Position numbers and translations under genes: made by a program. Positions 35,301 through 42,603 of a stretch of 64,000 nt of DNA are shown here, piece by piece. The notes below the pieces were generated by a model. It saw only the letters and a list, made by a program, of their open reading frames with translations, ran no database searches and was not told where the DNA came from. Source of the DNA: Mycobacterium sp. GA-0227b (GTDB lineage: Bacteria; Actinomycetota; Actinomycetes; Mycobacteriales; Mycobacteriaceae); the NCBI RefSeq assembly GCF_001499855.1, contig NZ_LQIK01000033.1, positions 1 through 64,000 on the forward strand, given 5' to 3'. The stretch's first letter is position 1, and every line of letters starts with the position of its first letter.

Positions 35301-35582
35301 CCATTGCAGCGGCTCGAAGCCGATCGGTCGCACCACCACCAGTTCACGGGCGACCGGCTCGAGCAGCAGCGCGGCCTCCCCGGCCACCTCGCTGAGCTCG
35401 GACTCGATGCCGGCCGAGCTGACCAGTTCCTCGAGGTTCTCCAGCCAGGAGCCGCCCTGTCCTCCGAAGGCCACGGCGTAGGGTTCACCGGCGTTCAGCC
35501 GATCGACGAGCGCGTGGGTACCGGCGTGCGCGGCTCCCGTGGTGCGGTCAGTGGACACCCGGTGCTGCTCGTTGATCGTCAC
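26352..35582 (-). CDS. fas: Type I fatty acid synthase (single chain)
   Basis: 3,076 residues. Makes C16-C26 acyl-CoAs de novo in the cytosol, feeding phospholipids and mycolates. Domain order from the N-terminus: acetyltransferase (GHSQG, Ser150); enoyl reductase (GGRAGGHHSW, about 570); MaoC-like dehydratase (GDHNPIHTD, about 1230); malonyl/palmitoyl transferase (CGHSVGEYTALA, Ser1439); an Ala/Pro linker; ACP about 1760-1830; ketoreductase (VTGASKGSIAAS, about 2120); ketosynthase (VGACATAAVS, Cys2724, with KHDTSTLANDPNE). No frameshift is visible. GTG start at 35582. Rv2524c equivalent; FasR control is expected from knowledge of M. tuberculosis. Confidence 0.97.
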   Translation of the reverse strand: MTINEQHRVSTDRTTGAAHAGTHALVDRLNAGEPYAVAFGGQGGSWLENLEELVSSAGIESELSEVAGEAALLLEPVARELVVVRPIGFEPLQWVRALAADEPLPPTKQLITAAISGPGILLAQMAAIRAAVRQGLDLYGAPPVAMAGHSQGVIACESLRTRGAKDAELLALLQLIGAAGSLVSRRRGMVGRGDKSPMVSVTNVDPDRIAELLEEFSTDVRTVLPPVLSIRNGRRSVVITGTPEQLGRFELYCAKITEKEEAERKNKVRGGAVFSPVFHGVQVEVGFHTPRLADGVELVDRWAEKCGIDAELAHEMTEHIFVRPIDWVAEVERLHEAGAKWIVDLGPSDTVTRLTAPIIRGLGVGIVPAATRVGQRNLFTVGAEPEVPPAWSSYAPTTVQLPDGSVKLSTKFTRLTGRSPILLAGMTPTTVDAKIVAAAANAGHWAELAGGGQVTEEIFTDRIAELTTLLEPGRAVQFNSLFLDPYLWKLQLGGKRLVQRARQSGAPIDGVVVSAGIPELEEAVELIDELNTVGITHVVFKPGTVDQIKSVIKIAAEVPGKDVIVHIEGGRAGGHHSWEDLDDLLLSTYGELRKLPNITVCVGGGIGTPERAAEYLSGQWATEYGFPAMPVDGILVGTAAMATLEATTSPAVKQMLVETTGTEHWISAGKAQGGMASSRSQLGADIHEIDNAASRCGRLLDEVAGDAEAVAARRDEIITAMATTCKPYFGDVVEMTYRQWLERYVELAIGDDDSTADTKLPNSPWLADTWRDRFADMLHRAEARLHPQDSGPIATLFGDAALLDDPDRAIATLVGHYPESETLRLHPADVPWFVTLCKTPGKPVNFVPVIDKDVRRWWRSDSLWQAHDARYTADEVCIIPGTQAVAGITRVDEPVGELLDRFEQAAIDETLAADGNPVPVVSRRQARADVTGPLAVVLDSPDVLWAGRVAINPVHRIGAPNEWQANENRNATHPSTGARLELSGDRVTLSVPLSDIWVDIPFTLPECTVNGGMPVVTVEDASTAMRAVLAIAAGIESSGGPDDLPPVRDNVATVTVDWDPERVADHTGVTATFGAPLAPGLTLVPDALVGHCWPAVFAAIGAALTEDGFPVVEGLLSLVHLDHAAHLLGQMPKTRAELAITATVSTATDTEYGRVVPVEVQIRDAEGDLLATLEERFAIRGRTGAAELANPPRAGGAITDNATDTPRRRRRDVTVTAPTDMSAFAVVSGDHNPIHTDRAAALLAGLKSPIVHGMWLSAAAQHVVAATDGKPAPPARVVGWTSRFLGMVLPGDEVDFRVDRVGIDRGAEIVEITAKVAGDLVMSATAQLAAPKTVYAFPGQGIQHKGMGMEVRARSKAARKVWDTADKFTRDTLGFSVLHVVRDNPTSLIASGVHYHHPDGVLFLTQFTQVAMATVAAAQVAEMREQGAFVEGAIACGHSVGEYTALACVSGVYELEALLEVVFHRGSKMHDIVPRDHLGRSNYRLAAIRPSQIDLDDADVKQFVADIAANTGEFLEIVNFNLRGSQYAIAGTVRGLEALEEEVERRREITGGKRSFILVPGIDVPFHSSVLRVGVADFRRSLERVMPRDQDPALIVGRYIPNLVPRPFTLDRDFIQEIRDLVPAEPLDEILADYDTWRNEKPAELCRKVVIELLAWQFASPVRWIETQDLLFIEEAAGGLGIERFVEIGVKSAPTVAGLAANTLKLPEYSHSTTEVLNSERDAAVLFATDTDPEPELGDEPAPAPAPEATAPVEAAAPAAPAPAPAAPAGAPRPDDITFDAADATMALIALSAKMRIDQIEPLDSIESITDGASSRRNQLLVDLGSELDLGAIDGAAEADLAGLKGQVTKLARTYKPFGPVLSDAINDQLRTVFGPSGKRPAYIAERVTKTWELGPGWIKHVTVEVALGTREGSSVRGGDLGGLHDGALADAATVDKVIDAAVSAVAARRGVAVSLPSAAGGSGGVVDSAALSEFAEQVTGRDGVLASVARTILGQLGLETAVPVPEATDAELIDLVTAELGSDWPRLVAPVFDGRKAVLFDDRWASAREDLAKLWLLDEDEIDADWQRLSQRFEGAGHVVGTQATWWQGKALAAGRNIHASLYGRAAAGAENPGAGRYSDEVAVVTGASKGSIAASVVAQLLDGGATVIATTSKLDDDRLAFYRTLYRDHARWDAKLWVVPANMASYTDIDALVQWVGSEQTESLGPQSIHLKDAQTPTLLFPFAAPRVAGDLSEAGSRAEMEMKVLLWAVQRLIGGLSHIGAERDIAARLHVVLPGSPNRGMFGGDGAYGEAKSALDALVTRWKAETSWAQRVSLAHALIGWTKGTGLMGHNDAIVGAVEEAGVRTYTTDEMAHMLLGLCDIESKVAAAREPLQADFTGGLADVDIDMAELAAKARDEMVTESRTEETDHEGTVRALPSPPRGYKSAPPPEWADLDIDPADMVVIVGGAELGPYGSSRTRFEMEVDNELSAAGVLELAWTTGLVKWEDDPTPGWYDTETGELVDEGELVERYHDAVIERVGIREFVGDGAIDADHTAPLLVSVFLDKDFTFVVSNEEEARAFLRADPEHTVIAPVSDSGDWQVTRKAGTEIRVPRKTKLSRTVGAQIPTGFDPMVYGVSQEMMNSIDRLAIWNLVTTVDAFLSAGFTPAELMRWVHPSLVASTQGTGMGGMTSMQTMYHGNLLGRNKPNDILQEVLPNVYAGHVVQSYVGSYGAMIHPVGACATAAVSVEEGVDKIKLGKAEFVVAGGYDDLTLEAIIGFGDMAATADTEMMRAKGISDSKFSRANDRRRLGFVEGQGGGTILLARGDLALKMGLPVLAVVGYVSSFGDGVHTSIPAPGLGALAAGRGGRGSQLARSLAELGVGPDDIAVVSKHDTSTLANDPNETELHERLADSLGRSEGAPLFVVSQKSLTGHSKGGAAAFQMMGLCQILRDGVIPPNRSLDCVDDELAGAAHLVWLRDTLDFGDKFPLKAGLITSLGFGHVSGLIALVHPQAFLAALSPEERAQYKQRADARVLAGQHRLASAIAGGKPLYEKPADRRFGHDAPEKRQEAEMLLDPASRLGDDDVYVPAHA

Positions 35583-35775
35583 GTCTCGTTATCTCCCTCT
35601 GTCCCGCGTCATGCTCGTCGTCGGCTGTGTCTGAGAAGCTCCCGCGCTGCCGGCTCCCTGCCGCGGCGCCACGCGATTCGGCATTGAATCCCGACTGGTC
35701 CGGGCGGGCGGTCCCGCGGTGCCTCGCGGACCGCCTTCCGTGCACTCCAGCCGTACTAAGAGTGTCATAAGAGGA

Positions 35776-35791
35776 GAGGCTTTTTAGCCTC
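35776..35791. promoter_or_regulatory. Short hairpin in the fas leader region
   Basis: GAGGCT (76-81), four T, AGCCTC (86-91) forms a 6-bp stem about 195 bp before the fas start. It could lie in the fas 5' leader. No known riboswitch is recognised. Confidence 0.3.
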
Positions 35792-35801
35792 CAAAATGGT
35801 T

Positions 35802-35923
35802 ACTGATCAGTTCTACGCTCGGGTAACCCGTCGCGGGATAACGCGCAGTTCTGCACCGGCGGAAGCCATTCGGGACAAACGTCCTGCATGCAGGTGGTTA
35901 CGGTCGAGTAGGCAGAACTGCGC
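35802..35923. promoter_or_regulatory. Dyad-rich region upstream of fas, possible FasR/promoter region
   Basis: ACTGATCAGT (35802-35811) is a perfect palindrome. GCGCAGTTCTGC (35843-35854) is repeated in exact inverted form as GCAGAACTGCGC at 35912-35923, 57 bp apart. AT-rich DNA follows (35935-35970). In M. tuberculosis FasR binds several inverted repeats before fas; whether these are those sites is inference. Confidence 0.45.
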
Positions 35924-36388
35924 TGATCAAAGCAGTATTGTTATCGAATCGTTATGTAAAAATTTTCGCCCGGCCTCACCAGCGCCGTCACCGCGGCGAA
36001 AGGAGACAATCGGACGCGATTTGTCTTCTCGGGGCCGTCGGCCACTGGAATTTGTTTGCTGGCTCGACTTACTGATCGGTAAGGTTTAGCCCCGCTGCCC
36101 GAAGCGCGGCTTCAGGACGTGATCGATGTCCACGCCGACCCCGGAGACGGACCGTTTATCGATCTCCACCTGATGCAGATGCGCGGTGGCGTGGGCGGCC
36201 CTCCCAGGCGATCCCCAGTGTGCCGCCAGAAGTACGCTCCGACCACATCCAGCTGCCCCAATAGTCGCTCCAACCCCACTGGTCACAACCGCATCATGGT
36301 TACCAAAAGCCGTCGGGTTGCCGAGCTAAGGGGACACGCGGGACTGCCAATGAACCACTGCCCGGTGCGCACGTTCCTAGGATTGGCT
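35924..36388. other. Non-coding stretch between fas and the potA-like fragment
   Basis: An AT-rich segment (35935-35970), unusual for this genome, probably carries the outer part of the fas promoter. The remainder, up to 36388, has open frames with atypical codon use and no recognisable protein, and no RNA gene was seen. It may be decayed sequence. Confidence 0.4.
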
Positions 36389-36508
36389 ATGCCCTCGGAT
36401 GCGGTCGGCGCACCGGCGGCGGCGAATGCTACTGCTGGCGTGGACGACCCGCAGGTCCAGCTGATCGGCGTCCGGAAGGTCTCCGGCGACCTATCGAACG
36501 AGGAGTAG
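36389..36508 (+). pseudogene. Short ORF resembling the N-terminus of a polyamine ABC ATPase
   Basis: A 39-residue frame from ATG 36389. After a nondescript start it reads VDDPQVQLIGVRKVSGDLSN, which resembles the opening strand of PotA-type ATPases (family pattern: V-x-L-x-G-V-x-K-x-Y/F-G-D). It then stops at 36508, and GAGGAG inside its last codons is the ribosome site of the potD-like gene 4 bp later. I read it as a possible remnant of a deleted potA. The match is short and could be chance. Confidence 0.3.
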
Positions 36509-36511
36509 CAG

Positions 36512-37717
36512 ATGCCGCTCATGGCGTGCGCCGCGCGGACCGGTTCGGTCGTCATCAGCTGCGCCGCCCTCGTGCTGGCGCTGACAACCGCGTGTTCGAA
36601 CGAGCGGAGTTCGGCGACCGGCCAGACGCCACCCAAGCTCGAACCGCTCGCCACGGTCGGCAAGGGCGAAGGACGCCTCAACTTGATCGCGTGGGCGGGC
36701 TACGCCGAAGACGGCTCGAACGACCGCGGCGCCGACTGGGTGACACCGTTCGAACAACAGACCGGTTGTCAGACCGAGGTGACGCTCGGAAACACCTCCG
36801 ACGAGATGGTCCAGTTGATGCGCAGCGGAAACTACGACGGCGTCTCGGCATCCGGCGACGCAACGCTGCGCCTCATCTACGCCGGCGATGTGGCACCGGT
36901 GAACACCTCGCTGGTGCCGAATTACGAAGACATTTCGTCGTTCCTCAAGAACAAATCGTGGAACTCGGTCGACGGACAGATGTACGGCATTCCGCATGGC
37001 TGGGGCGCCAATCTGCTGATGTACAACATCGAGGTCGTCCGCGACGCGCCGAATTCATGGGCCGCGGTGTTCGACGACGCAAGCAGGTACAAGGGCAAGG
37101 TCACAGCATACGACTCGCCCATCTACATCGCTGATGCCGCGCTGTACCTGTCCAAGACGAAACCCGAACTGGGCATTGAGGATCCGTACTCGTTGAGCGA
37201 CGAACAACTCGACGCCGCGGTCGAACTGCTCGAGAAGCAACGCGAGAACATCGGCCAGTACTGGTCGGACTACACCAAGGAGGTGCAGGGCTTCGAGTCC
37301 GGCGCCTCGGTCATCGGCACCACCTGGCAGGTGATCGCCAACACGATCGGCGCGCGCAACAAGGTTCAGGTCAACACGGTGCTGCCCAAGGAGGGCTCCA
37401 CCGGTTGGTCGGACACCTGGATGATTTCGTCGAAGGCGGCTCATCCCAACTGCATGTACAAGTGGATGAACTGGATCTCCTCACCGGAGGTCAACGCCGA
37501 AGCCGCCGAGTTCTTCGGCGAGGCGCCCGCCAACGTGAAGGCCTGTGAGCACACCACCGAGCGGGATTTCTGCGACATCTACCACGCCGCCGACGCGGGC
37601 TTTGCCGCCAAGATCCACTACTGGACCACCCCTCAGAAGGACTGCGTCGACGGCTCCGGCGACGACTGCACGACGTACGACGAGTGGATCGCCAAGTGGC
37701 AGCAGATCAAGGGGTGA
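36512..37717 (+). CDS. PotD-like ABC-transporter substrate-binding lipoprotein
   Basis: 401 residues. Periplasmic-side binding protein of the spermidine/putrescine (PotD/PotF) type. N-terminus has a signal peptide ending in a lipobox (LALTTAC, Cys about 28), then the two-lobed binding fold: NLIAWAGYAEDGSN, GNTSDEMVQLM, GIPHGWGANLLMYN and TTWQVIANTIG. Length is normal. GAGGAG seven bases before the ATG. No permease or complete ATPase is next to it in the window, so it is orphaned unless served in trans. A MerR regulator is immediately downstream, convergent. Confidence 0.82.
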   Translation: MPLMACAARTGSVVISCAALVLALTTACSNERSSATGQTPPKLEPLATVGKGEGRLNLIAWAGYAEDGSNDRGADWVTPFEQQTGCQTEVTLGNTSDEMVQLMRSGNYDGVSASGDATLRLIYAGDVAPVNTSLVPNYEDISSFLKNKSWNSVDGQMYGIPHGWGANLLMYNIEVVRDAPNSWAAVFDDASRYKGKVTAYDSPIYIADAALYLSKTKPELGIEDPYSLSDEQLDAAVELLEKQRENIGQYWSDYTKEVQGFESGASVIGTTWQVIANTIGARNKVQVNTVLPKEGSTGWSDTWMISSKAAHPNCMYKWMNWISSPEVNAEAAEFFGEAPANVKACEHTTERDFCDIYHAADAGFAAKIHYWTTPQKDCVDGSGDDCTTYDEWIAKWQQIKG

Positions 37718-37720
37718 GGC

Positions 37721-38515
37721 TCAGGACTCGCGGCGGCCGCTGAGCAGGACGCCCGCGGCGTACCCGGAGTCGGCGGCCGCCGTGTGCTCATGCAACGCCT
37801 TGTCGAGTCGATGCGACACCACACTCGTCCACAGGTCGCGGTAGTCGCGCACCAGCTGGCCGAGTTCTTCGGCGTCCTCCGGCCGGGGCGTCCGGCCCTC
37901 ACCGAACCGCGCGGCCACACATTCGTCGAGCCCCTGTAAGAACCCCTCCGCCAGCCCGTCGATCGCCCGACCGGTGGCCTCGGAGATGTGCAGCAGCGCA
38001 CGGACGTAGTCGCGTTGTTCCGTCGCACGCGCCACCACCTGCGCCACCGCGGGATCGGTCAACGTCATGACACCGTCGCTCAGTTGCGCCAGGCCGGCGT
38101 TGACCAGCCGGAGCGCCTCATCGCTGTCGGGGTCGATGTCGAGCGCTCGCGGCGCCGTGTCGGCCACCATGGGCGCGCCCTCACCGGCTTCGGTTCTCGG
38201 GCCCAGGACGGCCCGTTGTATTCCGAGAATGTCGGCGAGGTCGGCGCCTCGTCGGAGGCTGGCGAAGAACTCGGCGATGTGGGCGGAGCTGAAACCGCGG
38301 CGATGCAACTGGTTGATGGTGCGCAGCTGCGACAGGTGATAGTCGTCGTAGAACGCCGAGCGGCCGACTCGCCGTGGCGGGTCGAGCAGTCCACGCTCTC
38401 GGTACGCGCGGATGTTGCGGGCGCTGACACCGGATATCTGCGCCAATTCGTCGAGGCGGTACTCAGCCAACGCCGCGACCGCCGCCGCTGCCGGGGGCGC
38501 GGTCCGGCAGTGCAC
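37721..38515 (-). CDS. MerR-family transcriptional regulator
   Basis: About 264 residues. The N-terminal winged helix (YRLDELAQISGVSARNIRAYRERGLLDPPRRVGRSAFYDDYHLSQL) is a standard MerR DNA-binding domain; the C-terminal 170 residues are helical with no metal-binding cysteines, so it probably senses an organic ligand. The start is uncertain: I used GTG 38515, which lies 19 nt after a TACAGT hexamer (38540-38535 on this strand); a TTG at 38470 would also keep the whole domain. The gene ends 3 bp from the potD-like gene. Target unknown. Confidence 0.75.
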   Translation of the reverse strand: MHCRTAPPAAAAVAALAEYRLDELAQISGVSARNIRAYRERGLLDPPRRVGRSAFYDDYHLSQLRTINQLHRRGFSSAHIAEFFASLRRGADLADILGIQRAVLGPRTEAGEGAPMVADTAPRALDIDPDSDEALRLVNAGLAQLSDGVMTLTDPAVAQVVARATEQRDYVRALLHISEATGRAIDGLAEGFLQGLDECVAARFGEGRTPRPEDAEELGQLVRDYRDLWTSVVSHRLDKALHEHTAAADSGYAAGVLLSGRRES

Positions 38516-38795
38516 CGCGACGCTCCATGGGATCACTGTAACCGCGCTTGGGCGTTTGCGAGCGAAGGTCGGCGTGGACTCATCGCGGTTTGCCAGCAAG
38601 CCCACCTAACCATCCCTATCAGCGCTGTTATCGGCATCGGCTAGGCGACTTCCGCGCGACAGATTCCGTCTCAGCCAACTTCACCCAAGTGTCGGCGGCA
38701 TCGGTGAGCGAACTCACCGTCGTCGGATTGGCCTCCGGGACCCGGCATACGGAACCATTGAAAAGTCAGACTTATCAACCATCGGAAGGTTCGGT

Positions 38796-40061
38796 GTGCG
38801 TCCCTGGATCGTCTGGGCCACCGGACTGTTCGCATACATCGTCGCAGTTCTCGACCGCACCACATTGGGCGTCTCCGGCCTCGATGCGGCAGAACGGTTC
38901 CAGGCCAGCCCCAGCCTGCTGTCGACGTTCGTCGTGCTGCAGGTCATCGTCTACGCCGGCGCGCAGGTGCCCGCGGGGTTGCTGTTGGACCGTTTCGGCT
39001 CCAAGACGCTGATCGTCGTCGGCGCCACGCTCATGGCGACCGGCCAACTAGCGCTCGCGTTCACCGAATCGCTACCGACGGCCATCGGCGCGCGAGCGCT
39101 GCTCGGCTTGGGCGACGCGGTCACCTTCATCTCGGTGCTACGGCTGGTGCCGCACTGGTTCAGTCCTCGACAAGTTCCCCTGGTCACGCAGCTGACCGGA
39201 ATCTGCGGGCAGCTCGGTCAGGTGCTTTCGGCGGTCCCGTTCTTCGCCATTCTCAACGCTTGGGGCTGGTCCACGGCATACGTGTCGGTGGCCGCGCTGG
39301 GCGTGTTGTCGATGGTCCTGACCGTGACGCTGGTGAAGAACACTCCGGCCGGCAACGCGGTCGAGGTGGAGACGACCTCCGTGCGCGAGACGCTGACCAG
39401 CGTCAAGACTGTCTGGCTGCGACCCGGCACCCGGCTCGGGTTCTTCACCCACATGGGCACACAGTTCTCGGTGACCGTGTTCGCGCTGATGTGGGGCGTC
39501 CCGTATCTGACCAGTGCCCAGCGCCTCTCGGCCGGCTTGGCTGGCGCGTTGTTGACGGTTTCGGTGCTGGCCGCCATCACGGCCGGCGTGCTGATCGGCA
39601 TCTTCACCGGACGACGCCCACACCGGCGCTCGCGGCTTGTCCTGGCAATCATCGCCAGCAACGCGTTCATGTGGACTGTGGTGTTGGCGCTGTCGGGGCC
39701 GGCGCCGCTCTGGCTGCTGGTGGTGCTGATCGTGGTGATCTCGGTGGGCGGGCCCGGTTCGATGGTCGGCTTCGACTTCGCGCGGACCTTCAACCCGAGC
39801 GCCACCCTCGGCACCGCTTCCGGCCTGGTCAATATGGGCGGCTTCATCGCCTCGCTGTTGGTGATGCAGGCGATGGGAGTCATCCTCGACACCGCCGGAG
39901 AGATCTCCTTCGACTCGTTCCGGTCGGCGTGGATCGTGCAGTACGCGATCTGGGCGCTGGCGGTGGCCGGCATCCTCATCACCCGGCGCAAGGCCCGCAG
40001 ACTGATGGCCGTCGAGCAGGAACGGATGCTGCTGGAGGGGCTGGACGCCCGGCCGGCATAG
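38796..40061 (+). CDS. MFS transporter
   Basis: 421 residues with about 12 membrane helices. Motif-A-type loop between helices 2 and 3 (GLLLDRFGSKTLIVVG), a central charged loop near residues 185-205 and a second loop TGRRPHRRSR. Helix 1 begins within the first 10 residues (RPWIVWATGLFAYIVAVLDRTTLGV). GTG start with GGAAGG about 5 nt upstream. It is probably a metabolite/proton symporter; substrate cannot be given. Stands alone, divergent from the MerR gene. Confidence 0.82.
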   Translation: MRPWIVWATGLFAYIVAVLDRTTLGVSGLDAAERFQASPSLLSTFVVLQVIVYAGAQVPAGLLLDRFGSKTLIVVGATLMATGQLALAFTESLPTAIGARALLGLGDAVTFISVLRLVPHWFSPRQVPLVTQLTGICGQLGQVLSAVPFFAILNAWGWSTAYVSVAALGVLSMVLTVTLVKNTPAGNAVEVETTSVRETLTSVKTVWLRPGTRLGFFTHMGTQFSVTVFALMWGVPYLTSAQRLSAGLAGALLTVSVLAAITAGVLIGIFTGRRPHRRSRLVLAIIASNAFMWTVVLALSGPAPLWLLVVLIVVISVGGPGSMVGFDFARTFNPSATLGTASGLVNMGGFIASLLVMQAMGVILDTAGEISFDSFRSAWIVQYAIWALAVAGILITRRKARRLMAVEQERMLLEGLDARPA

Positions 40062-40080
40062 CGCCTTGACGAAACCCGAA

Positions 40081-40500
40081 CTAGCGACTGCGGGCGGTCG
40101 CGCGGCGGTTCGCCTTCTTGATCGCCGATACCAGTTCGTTCTTCGACATCGTCGACCGGCCTGAAACATCCAGCCGCCGAGCGACTTCCATCAGATGCTT
40201 TTTGGTAGCACTCGCGTTGACGCCCTCTGCGGTGTCCCCTTTGGCATTCGGTCCGCCGCTACGCGCTCGACGATCCGACGGGCCCTTCTTGGACTTGGGC
40301 TCCCAGTGGTCGCCGACTTTCTCGTAGCTGTGTTTGAGCGCGCTATAGGCGACGCGGTGCGCGCGTTCGCCTTCGCCGTATTCCTTGGCTGCGGCGTCGT
40401 GCGCCTTGGCGAAGGTCCGTTGGGCCTTGGCGTCCGACTTCTGCAGCGTGCTCGGCAGTTCACTCTTGCGGGCACTGCCACCCTTCGTTGTCTTCGGCAT
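40081..40500 (-). CDS. ChaB-domain protein with Rho-N-like tail
   Basis: 139 residues, very basic. Residues 1-70 match the ChaB fold (LPSTLQKSDAKAQRTFAKAHDAAAKEYGEGERAHRVAYSALKHSYEKVGDHW). Residues 95-130 (ATKKHLMEVARRLDVSGRSTMSKNELVSAIKKANRR) look like a Rho N-terminal/SAP-type helix-extended-loop-helix that can bind nucleic acid. Despite the name there is no cation-transport ChaA beside it. ATG at 40500. Possibly a nucleoid or stress protein. Confidence 0.75.
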   Translation of the reverse strand: MPKTTKGGSARKSELPSTLQKSDAKAQRTFAKAHDAAAKEYGEGERAHRVAYSALKHSYEKVGDHWEPKSKKGPSDRRARSGGPNAKGDTAEGVNASATKKHLMEVARRLDVSGRSTMSKNELVSAIKKANRRATARSR

Positions 40501-40521
40501 GCAGAACGCGTACCCGAGGCG

Positions 40522-41772
40522 TCAGCTGCGCAAACCGGCCCTCGAACGGCGGTTTACTCCGATGATTTCGTGCCCGACGACGGTCACGATCGGTGCGAGC
40601 GTGACGACCAGCAGACAGTTGGCCATCGAGATCCCCGTCGCCGCAAGCCACACCGCCAGGCCGAGCACCGCGACGGTGAGCCCGATCAGCAGCACATGCA
40701 CGGCCGCCACCGTGCGCACCATGAGCGTGTGGAGCGCGTACACCGACACCACGAAGATGCCCACGGGCACCGCGACCGCGAGCACGGTTCCGACAGAGCC
40801 GAGTTCGGAATGGTGCTCGATGTAGTAGGCGGCCGCATGGAGACCGGCACCGGTCGCGACGATCGCGCCCAACGTCACCATCGGGAAGTACCCGAACCAG
40901 AAGGACCGGTCGCGGCGGGCGTGTAGCCGCTCGGCCTGAGGCATCAGGAAGTACATCCACCACATCGCGAACGTGAGCCCGATACCGGCCACGACGACGA
41001 ACGCGGCGTCGAACGTCCACCCCTGTGAGTTGACCACTGCCGTCAACGACGCGACCGTGCCGACGACGCCCTCACCGAGCGCGATGATCGTCAGCAGCCC
41101 ATAGCGTTCGGCGATGTGGTGGGCGTGCCACGGCGTGCCGCCACGACGGGTCTCCGCGAGAAGCGGCCCCAGCGTCTCGATTCCGATCAGCACGACGACA
41201 ATCATCAACGTCACCAGTCCCGACGTGTCCAGGAAGATGCTCACGATCCACAGCGCCTGAGCCAAGGTGACGGCGGCGACGTACGTCAGGCATGCGGAGC
41301 GGTGCTGCGGGTCCTGCGCGGCCGCCCGTAACCACTGCCCCACCAAGGCGATACGCATCACGACGTAGCCCGCGACCATGACACGGTTGTCGATGTGCGC
41401 ACCATGGTCGATGGACGCGAACATCGGCGGGAAACCGAGCGCCATGACGATGACGCCGACCATCTGCAGCATGGTCATCAGCCGGTAGATCCAGTCGTCG
41501 GTGTCGTAGGCCGACGCGAACCAACTGAAGTTGATCCACGCCCAGCACACCGCGAACGTCGCGAACGAGAAACCGAGCACCCCCGGACCTACGCGGTTCT
41601 CGGCGAGCAGGTGGGCGAACTCGTTGGCCGCGATGCCGAACGCGACCACGAACGTCAGATCGAAGAGCAGTTCCAGCGGCGTGGCCACGCGGTGCTGCTC
41701 GTCGGGATCGCGACCGGACATTTTGCGCATCCGATGCGGTATGGCCGCCGATACGCGCTCCGTCTCGCTCAT
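40522..41772 (-). CDS. LtrA-like (low temperature requirement A) membrane protein
   Basis: 416 residues with about 11-12 membrane helices. The family signature at the N-terminus (PLELLFDLTFVVAFGIAANEFAHLL) and the central HHIAERYGLLTIIALGEGVVG are both present. The ATG at 41772 has GGAGGGAGGAC upstream; the longer frame beyond it overlaps the ispD-like gene on the other strand. Function of the family is not established. It ends 21 bp before the ChaB-like gene, same strand. Confidence 0.85.
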   Translation of the reverse strand: MSETERVSAAIPHRMRKMSGRDPDEQHRVATPLELLFDLTFVVAFGIAANEFAHLLAENRVGPGVLGFSFATFAVCWAWINFSWFASAYDTDDWIYRLMTMLQMVGVIVMALGFPPMFASIDHGAHIDNRVMVAGYVVMRIALVGQWLRAAAQDPQHRSACLTYVAAVTLAQALWIVSIFLDTSGLVTLMIVVVLIGIETLGPLLAETRRGGTPWHAHHIAERYGLLTIIALGEGVVGTVASLTAVVNSQGWTFDAAFVVVAGIGLTFAMWWMYFLMPQAERLHARRDRSFWFGYFPMVTLGAIVATGAGLHAAAYYIEHHSELGSVGTVLAVAVPVGIFVVSVYALHTLMVRTVAAVHVLLIGLTVAVLGLAVWLAATGISMANCLLVVTLAPIVTVVGHEIIGVNRRSRAGLRS

Positions 41773-41880
41773 CGTCGCCGTCCTCCCTCCGCTACATTCC
41801 ACCGCAGTGCATGGCAGCGATCCAGGCATAGCCGTCGGCCTGTGCCGGGCGGCGAGCGCGGTCAGTGCCAAGATACGGGG

Positions 41881-42603
41881 ATGACCGTCCCGCAACCCCA
41901 CGCCGTGGCCGTGGTGCTGGCCGCGGGCATGGGAACCAGGGTCGGCGCCGGTGGCAACAAGGCCTACCTTCGGGTGGCGGGTCGCCCGATGGTGGCGTGG
42001 TCGCTCGAGACACTCACCCGAGTGCCCGGCGTCGGGCGCATCGTGTTGGTCTACCGGCCCGGCGAACTCGACCTGGCCCAAGATGTGGTGGCGCGCGAAT
42101 TGCCCACGGCCCGGGTGGAGTTCGTCGAGGGCGGTGACAGCCGGCACGGTTCGGAGCTCAACGTGCTGCGCCATCTCGCCGCCGCGATCGAGTCAGGGGC
42201 GATCGATGTCGTGGTGATCCATGACGCCGCGCGGCCGGTGGCCGGGCCCGAGATGTTCGTCCGCGCGCTCGCGGTCGCACGTGAGTTCGGCGGTGCCGTA
42301 CCCGCATTGCCGCTGAAGGCCGTGATGACCACAGCGTTACAGCAGCCGGCCGGGGGACCAACGCTGGTTCGGGTGCAGACGCCGCAGGCCTTCCGGGCCG
42401 TCGCGCTGCTCGAGGCGTACCGAAGCGCTGAGCGTCACCGCTTCGAGGGGACCGATACGTCGTCGTGCATCGAGGCGTTCACCGATGTTGCGGTGCATAC
42501 GTTTCCCGGTGAACTGCGCAACATCAAGGTCACTTTCGCGCGGGACATCGCGGTCGCCGAGCATCTCCTGGTGGGCGTCAGCACGAGCGGCGACTCGCAA
42601 TGA
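41881..42603 (+). CDS. IspD-like cytidylyltransferase
   Basis: 240 residues of the IspD/TarI nucleotidyltransferase family, which makes CDP-alditols from CTP (CDP-methylerythritol in the non-mevalonate pathway, or CDP-ribitol). The nucleotide-binding loop VVLAAGMGTRVGAGGNKAYL is intact, as are IHDAARPVAGPEMF and the FEGTDTSSCIEAF region. Whether it is the housekeeping ispD cannot be told: in M. tuberculosis that gene is next to ispF, absent here. Its last 26 bp overlap the convergent IspD-like gene. A leaderless start is possible. Confidence 0.78.
   Translation: MTVPQPHAVAVVLAAGMGTRVGAGGNKAYLRVAGRPMVAWSLETLTRVPGVGRIVLVYRPGELDLAQDVVARELPTARVEFVEGGDSRHGSELNVLRHLAAAIESGAIDVVVIHDAARPVAGPEMFVRALAVAREFGGAVPALPLKAVMTTALQQPAGGPTLVRVQTPQAFRAVALLEAYRSAERHRFEGTDTSSCIEAFTDVAVHTFPGELRNIKVTFARDIAVAEHLLVGVSTSGDSQ

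Noticed and set aside
35796..36089. 97-codon plus-strand frame upstream of fas
   Set aside because: Atypical codon use, spans AT-rich promoter DNA and has no ribosome site or family match.
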